In this document: positions 26,664-35,824 of the stretch, one piece after another
How positions within the stretch are numbered: the first letter of the stretch is position 1
Layout of the letters: each line of letters starts with the position of its first letter
NCBI GenBank assembly: GCA_046343015.1
Contig: JBKDOL010000058.1
Span: forward strand, 17,593-81,592
Source of the DNA: BJ22 sp021298375
Lineage (GTDB): Bacteria; Planctomycetota; Planctomycetia; Pirellulales; Pirellulaceae
Length of the DNA stretch: 64,000 bases
Direction of reading: 5' to 3'
The notes under the pieces: model-generated
Told to the model about the DNA's origin: nothing
The model's database searches: none
Seen by the model: only the letters and a program-made list of their open reading frames with translations
Position numbers and translations under genes: made by a program

Positions 26664-27176
26664 GACTTCCTCCGACGGAAAAAACCCCCGTTACAGGGAG
26701 TTGAGCCAAAGTGGCTCGGGTACGACTTGAGGGAACTACCGAATCATCCAACCGTTCCGAGCCGATTCGGCATTTCCCAAACCAAAACGTGCGTTTGCTG
26801 GAAGAACCTCGCGAGCTTACCCTCAGCCAAGCCGAGGGTCGGAGTTCACGATGTTCTGGAACGGATGGTGCCGACTCACCGTCGGCCCGGCTTCCGCCGG
26901 TCGAGTCAAAGGTTGTCTTCGACTTCGCCAAAACAATAGGACGCAGGTAGCGAGTGTCAAACTAATCCGGTTGGGAAATCTTAAATTCGGGGGGAATTTA
27001 TCCAGATTGGCTAAACTGGACCGTGAAACGAAGGCATTCGCGGGAAACGAACGCGGCATATTCCCTACAGCCCTCACCCGAGAATCGATTACAGGGCCTG
27101 CGCTGAATTTTCCGGTGGCGGCTCGCTGGCTCGCTCGAGACCTTGCCGCAAGCATTTCGATTGTCGGTACGCGACT
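26664..27176. other. Intergenic region upstream of flp
   Basis: About 510 bases with no supported gene between the flp start and the kinase stop. It must contain the pilin promoter; I could not pick one with confidence. Confidence 0.45.
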
Positions 27177-28805
27177 TCAATCGCGATTCATGATTCGCAG
27201 CCGTTGCCGGTGGTACTTCCAGCCGGGGAAAAAGAAGCAGCCGGCACAAACCACTCCGAAAATAAACATTGCGTAGGGGTAACTGAGCGCCATCACAACC
27301 GAAGTCGCGATCAAGATCGCTGCCTGAATATAAAATGAGCCCGAAAGAATGCCCGCCTTCACCAGAAAGGTCATCGCTGCGACCACCGCCAGAATGGGAG
27401 ACAGCTCCAGCAATTCCAAGCCCAGGTAGCCCTCGAAGGGAAACAGCAGGACGATTCCAATCAGGCTCGCTGCCCAGACGTGAGCGATCTGCCGCTCGAC
27501 AAACGTGACCGGTCCATACTGCCGGCGGAGCAACCAGAAGACGATTGCCCAAGCCGTGAATCCAGTTCCCCACATCAGTTCGAACACCAGCCGGTTGGTC
27601 ACCCCGGACAGGTACATCGCATTTGTCAAAAACGAAGCCAACAGCAAAATCAGGCTGTGCCAGATCCAGAGCAGTCCCCAGTTCTGCAGCACGGGAGCAT
27701 GATGGGTTTCGCGAAACAGTCCCGCCAGGATTTGCCCCAGACGACTCCCCAACACCGACACGGGTGACTTGTTGAGATAGGCCTGCAAGTCGCGAGCCAG
27801 GTTCTCCGCGGAACTGTATCTCAAATCCTGAGGCTTCTGCAGACACTTCAGAGCCACCATTTCCAGAATCCGATCGGCTCGCCGATTCAGGACTCGGGGC
27901 GGAATCGGGTCCTGCTCAAGGACCATCAACACCGTATCCACCGGCGAGGCCCCCTGGAATGGCGGGTTCCCCGTGAGCGTGTGATACAGAATGGCTCCCA
28001 GGCTGTACACGTCGCTGGTGGGACCCACTTGGCCCCGAGCTCCAGCAGCCTGCTCCGGAGCCATGTAAGCCGGTGTGCCGATCACGGCTCCGGTCCTGGT
28101 CAGGCTGGTCGCCCCCGTCACCTGTTTGGCCAAGCCGAAGTCACACACGTAGGCGTGCTCTTGTTCGTCGATCAGGATGTTGGAGGGTTTCAGATCCCGG
28201 TGAAGAATGCCCTGCTCGTGAGCTTGCTGGACTGCCGAGGCAATCTGCAGCAGCAATCGGGCAGCCTTTTCGGGCGAGATGGGACCTGCATTCAGCCACT
28301 GGGCGAGCGTTCGACCCTCGATCAGTTTCATCGTGAAGTAAGGGCGCCCACCAAATTCGCCGACATCAAAAATCGGAATGATGTTGGGGTGGGTCAGCCC
28401 AGCCGCGGCGGACGCTTCCGCTTCAAATCGCTGCCGCTCGACTCGCGAAGCCAGTTCCCCCTTGAGCATCATCTTCAGAGCGAGCGGCTCACCGTTGCTC
28501 AACCGCCGTGCGCGGTACACGATTCCCATCCCACCCCGGCCGATCTCCTCGAGCAACTCGAAGTCGCCCAGCCGATAGGGAAGCTCGAACAGCGACAAGT
28601 CGCGGGCTGCTGTTCGGGGCCGAGTGAGCGAATCGTGGGCAACCGCCTGTGTCACCGCGATCGTCCCCCAGAGGTCGCGGATGTCCACCGCGAATTCCGG
28701 GTGCTTTTGGCAGACCTCCTCAAGCAGCAATTCCTCTCCGCGACCCATCCGATCGGTCAGGTCGGTCAACAGCTCGGCCAGTTGCTGCTCGTAGAGTTCT
28801 TCCAT
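27177..28805 (-). CDS. Membrane Ser/Thr protein kinase (Hanks type)
   Basis: This 542 aa protein has an N-terminal helical region (about 1-85), a complete Hanks kinase domain (about 86-355) and five or so C-terminal membrane segments with no extracellular sensor domain. Kinase residues include GRGGMGIVY (Gly loop), ALKMM (Lys), HRDLKPSNIL (catalytic loop), DFGLA and YMAPEQ. It is encoded 163 bases after an ECF sigma factor on the same strand. Such kinase-sigma pairs are very common in planctomycetes, and the kinase may control the factor. Confidence 0.92.
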   Translation of the reverse strand: MEELYEQQLAELLTDLTDRMGRGEELLLEEVCQKHPEFAVDIRDLWGTIAVTQAVAHDSLTRPRTAARDLSLFELPYRLGDFELLEEIGRGGMGIVYRARRLSNGEPLALKMMLKGELASRVERQRFEAEASAAAGLTHPNIIPIFDVGEFGGRPYFTMKLIEGRTLAQWLNAGPISPEKAARLLLQIASAVQQAHEQGILHRDLKPSNILIDEQEHAYVCDFGLAKQVTGATSLTRTGAVIGTPAYMAPEQAAGARGQVGPTSDVYSLGAILYHTLTGNPPFQGASPVDTVLMVLEQDPIPPRVLNRRADRILEMVALKCLQKPQDLRYSSAENLARDLQAYLNKSPVSVLGSRLGQILAGLFRETHHAPVLQNWGLLWIWHSLILLLASFLTNAMYLSGVTNRLVFELMWGTGFTAWAIVFWLLRRQYGPVTFVERQIAHVWAASLIGIVLLFPFEGYLGLELLELSPILAVVAAMTFLVKAGILSGSFYIQAAILIATSVVMALSYPYAMFIFGVVCAGCFFFPGWKYHRQRLRIMNRD

Positions 28806-28968
28806 GGGACATCGGGGTCGAAAGGGAGAGTCGGAATATCAGTGGCGAGCCGAGCAACCAAATCGCAACGCCAACCCCCGCTGACAGTCTGGCGGTTGGA
28901 AACCAGAGTTGCTCGGGTCGGGTTCGGGAAGCCGTCGTCCGGCCAGCCCTTTTGGGGTCGACACAGCC

Positions 28969-29607
28969 CTAGCCTGCACTGGCGTCACTGGAGCCTGACT
29001 GCAGGATTTCCTTGAGCCGGCGAATGGCCCGCAGATATCGCATGCTGGCTGCCGGTTCAGTCAGGTTCAGAGCGTGGGCGATTTCCTGATTGGAGAGGTG
29101 TTCGTAATGCCGCATCACGATGATTTCACTGTCGCGCTCTTCCAGTCGTGAGACGGCCGCCTCCACGCGCCGCGCCATTTCCTGCTGCAAGGCAGCAGCC
29201 TCGGGCGTCAGGGCCTGGTCGCTCAATAAACCTGCCAACTGAATCGAGGACTGGTCATAGCCTCGCGGTGCGGCCAGGGCTTGTTCCCGGTCGACGCTTC
29301 GCCGAGCTGAGATCCGATGGCGGCGATGGGCATCGATGATTCGGTCTTGGGCAATCTGCCGCAACCACAGCCGGAAAGACATGGCCGGATTCTGCAGGTA
29401 GTCCTGCAGCCGCCGGTTGGCTTCGACGAGCACATCCTGAACCACGTCGCTGACATCCACCCGCCGCTGGATTTTCTGGTCCAACCGCATTCGCACGATT
29501 TGGCGCAGCGCCTCACGGTGCCGCTCCATCAACTGGTTCACGGCAGCTTCGTCGCCCTGCTTCACCTGCAGGAGCAATTCTTCAGTTTTGTCTGATTCAG
29601 GCCACAT
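28969..29607 (-). CDS. ECF-type RNA polymerase sigma factor
   Basis: This 212 aa sigma-70 family protein has region 2 (about 15-95, with RVDVSDVVQDVLVEANRRL and RLWLRQIAQDRIIDAHRRH) and region 4 (about 140-205, LEERDSEIIVMRHYEHLSNQEIAHAL). It has no obvious anti-sigma partner. GGGAAGAG precedes the ATG. The downstream kinase gene on the same strand suggests control by phosphorylation, as proposed for similar planctomycete pairs; that part is inference. Confidence 0.92.
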   Translation of the reverse strand: MWPESDKTEELLLQVKQGDEAAVNQLMERHREALRQIVRMRLDQKIQRRVDVSDVVQDVLVEANRRLQDYLQNPAMSFRLWLRQIAQDRIIDAHRRHRISARRSVDREQALAAPRGYDQSSIQLAGLLSDQALTPEAAALQQEMARRVEAAVSRLEERDSEIIVMRHYEHLSNQEIAHALNLTEPAASMRYLRAIRRLKEILQSGSSDASAG

Positions 29608-29873
29608 CTCTTCCCATTATGGAGCGGCGGCCACGTTCTGGCTATTGTCCCACGCGAGGTTTTCTCGGGACATTTTCCCGTTCGGGTTCCCCTCGCTCGC
29701 TCCCGCTCGCGAAAATCGACTTGAAAATCACTCCCTAACCAGCCTCTGCCCCAATTCGGCAGCCGCTCGGATTGGATTAGGCAGGCCCACCAGTCCCCTC
29801 CCCTGCCCCTTTGTGAGAAGGCCCATTCAGAGCTAAACTCGGATTTTGGAACCAGCATCCGGCTCGCGCTCTC

Positions 29874-30713
29874 ATGCTCCAGAATGTCCCCGTCAAAAGT
29901 TTTCAGTTCGGTGGTCTGACCATCGAGGGATATTCCCGCGCCGCAGTCCAAACCTATTGGCGAATCAACGAGCTGAATCTTGGCTTTGACTTGGGCGCCC
30001 ATCCGTGGGATTTCATGGGGACGCCCACCTGGCTGATCTCTCACTGCCATCTCGATCACATCGCTGCCCTGCCCTCCTTCGTGGCCCGGCGAAGACTGAT
30101 GAAGATGACCCCGCCGCGAATCATCATTCCGGCTTATGCCGAGGTGGCCGTCCGCCGCATGCTCGACAGTTTTGCCAGCCTCGATCGGGGCAAACTTCCC
30201 TGCGAGCTGATCGGGTTGGAGCCGGGAGACCGCTACGAGTTGTCGCGGGAACTGGTGCTCGAGACCTGCGAGATGTCCCATCGCATTCCCTGCCTCGGTT
30301 ACGTGATCTACGATCGCCGGCGGAAACTGTTGCCCCAGTTCACGGAACTGCGGGGCGAGGAAATCAGGGATTTGCGAAATTCCGGGGTCGAGGTAACCCG
30401 CGAGGTCCTCGTCCCCCTGATCGGTTATACGGGTGACACCAATCCGCAGGGACTCGATCGAAACCCGATCCTGTTTGAGACCAAAATCCTGATTGCCGAA
30501 ATGACCTTCCTCGCAGATGATCACCAGCTGCAATACATTCACAAAAATGGGCATATGCATCTGGAGGATTTCGTCGCCCGGGCGGAACGCTTTGAGAATG
30601 AGCTGGTCATCGCCTCCCACTTCAGCACGCGCTACCATCGCAAGGAAGCGGAAAAACTGATCCTTCGCCGGCTGCCGACGCTGCTCGACAACCGCCTGCA
30701 GATCTGGTTGTAG
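29874..30713 (+). CDS. RNase Z-like metallo-beta-lactamase-fold hydrolase
   Basis: This 279 aa protein has the metal-binding motif SHCHLDHIAAL (HxHxDH). Later ligands are in MSHRIPCLGYV, the Asp of IGYTGDTNPQG, and ASHFSTRYH, which is close to the RNase Z end motif. tRNA 3' processing is the best guess, in the short plant-like TRZ1 style. A different MBL nuclease role is possible because no exosite arm is evident. It sits four bases upstream of hemW. Confidence 0.8.
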   Translation: MLQNVPVKSFQFGGLTIEGYSRAAVQTYWRINELNLGFDLGAHPWDFMGTPTWLISHCHLDHIAALPSFVARRRLMKMTPPRIIIPAYAEVAVRRMLDSFASLDRGKLPCELIGLEPGDRYELSRELVLETCEMSHRIPCLGYVIYDRRRKLLPQFTELRGEEIRDLRNSGVEVTREVLVPLIGYTGDTNPQGLDRNPILFETKILIAEMTFLADDHQLQYIHKNGHMHLEDFVARAERFENELVIASHFSTRYHRKEAEKLILRRLPTLLDNRLQIWL

Positions 30714-30717
30714 CGCC

Positions 30718-31938
30718 GTGAGCCTTTCGCCCCAGGGATCTTCGGAAGTGACTCCGCCGAGCAACTCAGGCCCAGTCGCTCCCCTCTCGGCTGGCGTCAA
30801 CCCCCGCTCGATCTATCTGCACATTCCCTTTTGCCGACATCACTGTGGCTACTGTAATTTCTCCGTCGCTGCGGGTCGCGATTATCTCGTCCCCCGCTAT
30901 CTCGCCGCACTGGGCCGCGAAATCGCCGCTCTGCCCCAGCGATTGACGCTCGATACGCTCTATCTCGGCGGGGGAACTCCGTCGCGGCTCGAAGGCCCAG
31001 AATTGCTTCAGCTCCGCGAGGCGCTCGCCCAACGAATCGACCTTGCCCCCAACGCCGAGGTGACGCTGGAAGCGAATCCGCTGGACGTGACCCCGGCTTG
31101 GGTCGCGGCCGCGCTTGATTTCGGCGCAACGCGGATCAGCCTCGGGGCTCAGTCGTTTCGCGGAGAGAAGCTCCGCCTACTGGAGCGAGATCATGACGCG
31201 GCGGGAATCGTGCGGGCGGTTGAGCTGCTCAAGCAAGCTGGACTGACCGTCTCGCTCGACCTGATCTTCGCTGTCGCCGACGAAACGCTTGGAGAGTGGA
31301 CGGCAGATGTCAGCTCTGCCCTGCAACTGCCGATTGACCACCTCTCCACCTACGAATTGACCTACGAAAAAGGTACCCGTTTCTGGAATCGGCGGCAGGC
31401 TGGCCAACTGGCGGAACAGGACGAAGACCAGCGGAGCGAGTTTTACGCCCTGACATTGGAGCGGCTGGTCGCGGCAGGGTGGGAGCACTATGAGATTTCC
31501 AGTTTCGCCCGCGGCGGAGCGAGCTGTCGGCACAATCAGGTCTACTGGCAGGGACTCCCCTATCACGCCATCGGCGCTGGCGCGAGCCGTTTCCTTGCCG
31601 GAGTCCGCAGCACCAATCACCAGAGCACGCTCCGTTATATCCAGCTGGTTGAAGCCGGGGTCGACCCGACCAGCGAGCGTCAACAACTTCCCCAGCCAGA
31701 GTTGGCCCGGGAACTTTTGGCGGTGGGTCTGCGGCGGATCGGTGGCGTGAACGCGGCCGAGTTTGAGCAGGTAACCGGTCGCAGCTTTGCCGCCACTGCG
31801 GGAGCCGAGATCGCTGAGCTGATTGGATGGGGCTTGCTCGCGGAGCAGTGCGATCCGCCTTCGACCCGCTTGCGCTTGACCGCGCGGGGGATTTTTCTTT
31901 ACGACGCGATCGCCGTCAAGATCGCCGCGTCCAATTGA
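30718..31938 (+). CDS. hemW: HemW, radical SAM haem chaperone
   Basis: This 406 aa radical SAM enzyme of the HemN/HemW family has the cluster motif CRHHCGYC (CxxxCxxC), preceded by YLHIPF. GGGTPSRL (SAM site), EANPLDVTP and the HemW-type RHNQVYWQG follow. The absence of the extra HemN N-terminal features points to HemW, which inserts haem, rather than coproporphyrinogen oxidase. The GTG start at 30718 is four bases after the RNase Z-like stop, so the two genes are probably co-transcribed. Confidence 0.9.
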   Translation: MSLSPQGSSEVTPPSNSGPVAPLSAGVNPRSIYLHIPFCRHHCGYCNFSVAAGRDYLVPRYLAALGREIAALPQRLTLDTLYLGGGTPSRLEGPELLQLREALAQRIDLAPNAEVTLEANPLDVTPAWVAAALDFGATRISLGAQSFRGEKLRLLERDHDAAGIVRAVELLKQAGLTVSLDLIFAVADETLGEWTADVSSALQLPIDHLSTYELTYEKGTRFWNRRQAGQLAEQDEDQRSEFYALTLERLVAAGWEHYEISSFARGGASCRHNQVYWQGLPYHAIGAGASRFLAGVRSTNHQSTLRYIQLVEAGVDPTSERQQLPQPELARELLAVGLRRIGGVNAAEFEQVTGRSFAATAGAEIAELIGWGLLAEQCDPPSTRLRLTARGIFLYDAIAVKIAASN

Positions 31939-32242
31939 GGGGTTGGCATCGAGCCGGCCGTGCCGAAGCGGCGATGTTCGGCTCGACAGCGGTTTTCTTT
32001 GGGGGTGATTGCGGGGGGGGCACTGCGCAGAGACTCCGCTCATCCCCCGCCATGATATCGCCCCCTCCCGGGCGAAGAGCTGCTCGCTTCGCGGTAAATA
32101 ACCGAACGGCACTGGTGACCAGACTCAGCCGCAGGGCGAATCCGGGCCGCAACCACAAACGGTGGCGAGGCCTCGCCCCACTCAGGCGTCCCTCCTCCCC
32201 CGACCCTGTGTCGGGGGTGCGCACGACTGATCAGCTAAGCCA
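31939..32242. other. Spacer with a 14-base palindrome
   Basis: About 300 bases with no supported gene. A perfect palindrome, GGCGAGGCCTCGCC, lies at 32164-32177. Confidence 0.4.
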
Positions 32243-32464
32243 TCATCGACTCAAGTCCTGGGCAGCTGTTTCGGCCCGTCTTCGGCCGCGAGCGAGCAGT
32301 CCGAACGCGACGAGTCCCAGAGGGACGAGTGTTCCGGGTTCGGGAACCGAGGTGATGTGAATTGCCTGCACTTGTTTGCTGGCAAGTGATGCTGTCGAGG
32401 CGAATCGCCTGCTGGCGGAGAGACAATTGCCGCCCAAACTAACCCAAAATCCGCAGCTTCTCAT
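32243..32464 (-). pseudogene. C-terminal remnant of a PEP-CTERM exported protein
   Basis: The frame ends in a textbook PEP-CTERM sorting signal: ITSVPEPGT, then a short hydrophobic stretch (LVPLGLVAFGLLA) and a basic RGRRR tail. The roughly 30 residues before it give no domain. A stop codon (TGA) directly precedes the only ATG, and no signal peptide or body is present. This looks like the 3' end of a lost gene. Exosortase would normally process such proteins. Confidence 0.7.
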
Positions 32465-32757
32465 TCAAGTCTTGGGAGCATCGGCAAAGAGTTTGGCCAA
32501 ATACAGTGGGCTGTCTATGGTGATTAGCGTATGTCGTTGCCTGCCATGCGCCGGGCCGAGCTCGACTCGCGGGAACCCCCAGCTGGCCAGAACTGAGATT
32601 GGTGGGAACCGCCGCCTCGGATATCGTGAAGGTTGGTCAAGCGAAGGATCGCGCGACCCCGTTACGGCTCTTCGAACCGTCCTTGTCCGGGCGACGTAGT
32701 GGAGCGGTGACCTGTAAAGGACTGAATCTGCAATCTGCCTGACAAGAGGACCTGAGC

Positions 32758-34083
32758 ATGGACGCTCGCGGAACTCGGTGGCCAACGTCTCGACGGATGG
32801 CTGGCCCGACACTCGACCTTAGCGCGCTCACAGTCCCGCGGCCGTGGCGACCAGCGCGAACCCTGATCGGCGCCGTCTGCTTCGCGCTGGGCGCACTTGC
32901 AGCCTGGCCCGGCGGCGAACTCCTGGCCCAAATACGGCTGGCCGGGATGCCAGGCCCAGCGGCAGGCCGGCCCCCAATCCCGGCTATGGCCGCCCCCGCA
33001 GTGGAAGTCGCCACGCGGAACTTCATCATCCGCGCTCCCAATCCGCGACTTGCTCAGCAAGCAGCTCAACTGGCCGAAAAGTATCGCCGCGAACTCTCGC
33101 TGGAGTGGCTCGGCTATGAGATTGCCCCGTGGGACGAAAAGTGTCCTGTCCAGGTGATTATCGATCGCCTTCCCGGTGGCGAGACCTCGTTCGCCTTTGT
33201 CCGGAATGACTCTGGTGAAAAGGCCCAGCCGATCGGCTGGCAAATGAAAGTCTACGGGCCACCCGATCGAGTGCTCGACGCTGTTTTGCCGCATGAGATT
33301 ACCCATACCATTTTCGCTACGCACTTCGGTCGTCCGCTCCCCCGCTGGGCGGATGAGGGGGCCTGCACGACGGTCGAGCATGAATCGGAACGGGCCAAAA
33401 ACCATCGGCTGCTGATCGACTTCCTCACCGGCAAGCCCTCGCGCGGCATCCCTTTCAATCGGATGTTCACGATGACGGAGTATCCGCACGACATCCTGCC
33501 GCTCTATGCCCAAGGCTACTCACTCGCCAAGTTCCTCATTCGCCAGCGGGACCGCCAGACATTTGTCGCTTACATTGGGGAAGGGATGCAGCGCGGCGAC
33601 TCGCGCAACGCGCTCGCCGCCTGGAACGAAGTGACACAAAAGTACTACGGCTACAAAGACCTCTCCGACCTGCAGCTCAAATGGTTGAAGTGGGTGGAGA
33701 GTGGCAGCCCTCTGGAAGTGAAAGCTCCCGCGGCGATACCCGCCCTGAGCGGGCTTCCGCCGCTCGCCGCCGCTGCCCAGTCTCCAGAACCTCTCGTCGC
33801 TGACGGAACCAACACAATCAATGGAAGCTGGGCGACCGGCGCTCGCCCTGACGGTGCATCCGCTTCGACAGCCGCTCCAGTGGCGTTTGCCGGTTTGGTC
33901 CAGGGGAGTTGGTATCGCCAACAGATGTCTGCCGGGAGGCCGGTGTCTGCCGAGAGGCAAGTCCCGCAAGCGAGCGAGCAATCGTTGGCACCGGCAGATT
34001 CGTTCCGCCCCGGCTCCATTCGCAGCGCAAATCCGGAAATCATCCTGCGTCGGCCACGCTGGTCGCGCGACGAAAGTAAGTGA
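32758..34083 (+). CDS. Gluzincin-like metallopeptidase (MA clan), exported
   Basis: This 441 aa protein has a hydrophobic N-terminal segment (about 36-57, ending near LLAQ) and a peptidase-MA-like domain. The zinc motif is VLPHEITHTIFA (HExxH), followed by RWADEG, whose Glu is the likely third ligand. The C-terminal part from about residue 320 is Pro/Ala/Ser-rich and probably disordered. GAGG lies before the ATG at 32758. No partner gene is evident; the substrate is unknown. Confidence 0.78.
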   Translation: MDARGTRWPTSRRMAGPTLDLSALTVPRPWRPARTLIGAVCFALGALAAWPGGELLAQIRLAGMPGPAAGRPPIPAMAAPAVEVATRNFIIRAPNPRLAQQAAQLAEKYRRELSLEWLGYEIAPWDEKCPVQVIIDRLPGGETSFAFVRNDSGEKAQPIGWQMKVYGPPDRVLDAVLPHEITHTIFATHFGRPLPRWADEGACTTVEHESERAKNHRLLIDFLTGKPSRGIPFNRMFTMTEYPHDILPLYAQGYSLAKFLIRQRDRQTFVAYIGEGMQRGDSRNALAAWNEVTQKYYGYKDLSDLQLKWLKWVESGSPLEVKAPAAIPALSGLPPLAAAAQSPEPLVADGTNTINGSWATGARPDGASASTAAPVAFAGLVQGSWYRQQMSAGRPVSAERQVPQASEQSLAPADSFRPGSIRSANPEIILRRPRWSRDESK

Positions 34084-34286
34084 CCCGCTCGCCGCGTTTG
34101 GAACTGGTCCGGGGTGGCTTCGATTGAGACGGGCGTTGAAGAGGACGGCCGAGGTTCAGCGACCAAGCTTGAGCTGCGCGGCTGGGGTTCGCCCGGCCGC
34201 ATCAGGAACCGGCTGTCGTTGAGGCCAATCCGCAGTTCCTGCCACCCGGTGTTTTCTTGCGAGTAACAAGTGCCGCTTCTGCCTGG

Positions 34287-35381
34287 CTAAGGAGAGAACA
34301 CGGGGAGCAGATTCAGGGGAATCTGCAGGATGATTCCGCCCATCGCTGCGCTGAACTCTGCGCCAGCCTCGCTGTTGGGCCAGCTCCCATCGTTGGCCTG
34401 GGTCCGTACGAGTTCATCCCGGATCTTCGGGAACCACTCGTTCCAGTATTCCCCACCTGCATGCCACATCGCCTGGACAGCATAATAATGCGAGTAAAAA
34501 TAATGGCCGCTGTTAGCCTGTCCGGCGTTTCCCTTCAGCCACTTCAGCGCCTTTTCGACCTGTTCGCCTTCGTAGATCCCGGCGCTGTAGAGCGAAGTGA
34601 CTCCGGCTGCGGTCATGGCGAAGGTCGTGTGGCCGCTTTGAATCGTGTAACGGAAACTGCCATTGGAGTTCTGGCTTTTCTTGACGTAGTCGATGCATTT
34701 TTCCCGGACCTTGTCGGGAACTTCAATCCCCGAATCGCGCGAACCCCGCAAACCCATGATTTGGCAAACCGTGATCGACAGATCGGCATCGCTTTTGACC
34801 GGTTGGTAGCGCCAGCCACCCTGGTCGTTTTGGCACTTGCAGGTCATGGCGACCGCTTTCCGCAGCTTGTCGCCAATCTCGGCCTTCTGGGTCATGCCGT
34901 AGGCTTGCGAGAGGAAGAGCATCGAGAAGCCGTGACCGTACATGTTCTCCGAAGCCATGTTGTCTGAGCGGGCGATGTAGCCTTCGTTGCTCACGTTGCT
35001 CAGGACAAACTCGACGCACATGTCGATCTGCTTGCCATACTTTCCCTGTCCGGGCGAGCTGCCCGAGCACATCATCGCCAGCCCCCCCAGAGAGCAGGTG
35101 GCAACGCCGCCGGGGTATCCACTGGTGCCAAACGCGCCGCGGTTTCGCCCCGATTTGACTTGGCGATTGGCCAGAAAGTCCAAAGCGCGATCGACGGTCC
35201 GCTGGGCTTCCGGCGTCAACAGTTCGGCTGGTGACTTTTCGTTGGGGGAAGCTTTCCGGTCGGGAGTTGCCGACCGTAGTGGCTCGGCAACCAGTCCTCC
35301 GGGCCATGAGGCCAACCCGCCACCTGCAGCCATGCCGGCGAGGGCAGCGGTCAGCTGGCGATTAAATTGCCTGCGATGCAT
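34287..35381 (-). CDS. Tat-exported prenyltransferase/squalene-cyclase-fold protein
   Basis: This 364 aa protein has a twin-arginine-like signal (MHRRQFNRQL, then a hydrophobic stretch to about residue 28). It then has repeats of the alpha/alpha-barrel type seen in squalene oxidase and prenyltransferase repeats: QNDQGGWRYQP, SQNSNGSFRYT and QANDGSWPNSE. The DxDD motif needed for cyclisation is not seen, so an enzyme role is doubtful. It may bind or process a polymer outside the membrane. The ATG at 35381 has GGAG upstream. Confidence 0.78.
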   Translation of the reverse strand: MHRRQFNRQLTAALAGMAAGGGLASWPGGLVAEPLRSATPDRKASPNEKSPAELLTPEAQRTVDRALDFLANRQVKSGRNRGAFGTSGYPGGVATCSLGGLAMMCSGSSPGQGKYGKQIDMCVEFVLSNVSNEGYIARSDNMASENMYGHGFSMLFLSQAYGMTQKAEIGDKLRKAVAMTCKCQNDQGGWRYQPVKSDADLSITVCQIMGLRGSRDSGIEVPDKVREKCIDYVKKSQNSNGSFRYTIQSGHTTFAMTAAGVTSLYSAGIYEGEQVEKALKWLKGNAGQANSGHYFYSHYYAVQAMWHAGGEYWNEWFPKIRDELVRTQANDGSWPNSEAGAEFSAAMGGIILQIPLNLLPVFSP

Positions 35382-35824
35382 GGGGACGGCTCCGTGGAGG
35401 TTTCGGGGGCTGGGCAGCGGCTTGATTCGACGTCGCCACTGACTCAATCTTAGATTTTTCGCCGGGCCGCGTCAAAAGAGCTCGGGCGTTAAGTCTCCCC
35501 GAAAGTCGGCTTTTGCGCGAAAGCTCCTGAAGAAATTTCCTGCCCTGCACCCGGGAGGCCACCGATTCGGGCAAAGATGCAGGGGAAGGATGCGGGAAAA
35601 ACTTGGGGAAAAACGCCAATCGTCGCAGGTCGGGCGTGCTGATTGACCAGCTCGCAGGGCGGCTGATAAGCTTGGCGAACGTTTCGGAACGGCACGGAAC
35701 CGAGTGGCTCACGCCCGAGCTGCCCGGGAGAAATGAACGCGACCGGTAAACTCCGGCAGCCCGGTTCCTTCTGTCGCCAAACGTCCTCCCGAAATATGGC
35801 ATGCAAACCTCAGGAAGCGCGAAC
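35382..35824. other. Divergent intergenic region upstream of tkt
   Basis: About 440 bases between divergent genes. No gene is supported, and promoters of both should lie here. AGGAAG precedes the tkt ATG at 35825. Confidence 0.45.

Noticed and set aside
27981..29015. Open frame of 344 codons on plus strand
   Set aside because: It runs antisense to the kinase gene and shows no domain.
32465..32812. Frame on the minus strand upstream of the PEP-CTERM relic as part of the same gene
   Set aside because: It is Arg/Pro-rich with no signal peptide or domain, and joining it to the relic needs more than one change.
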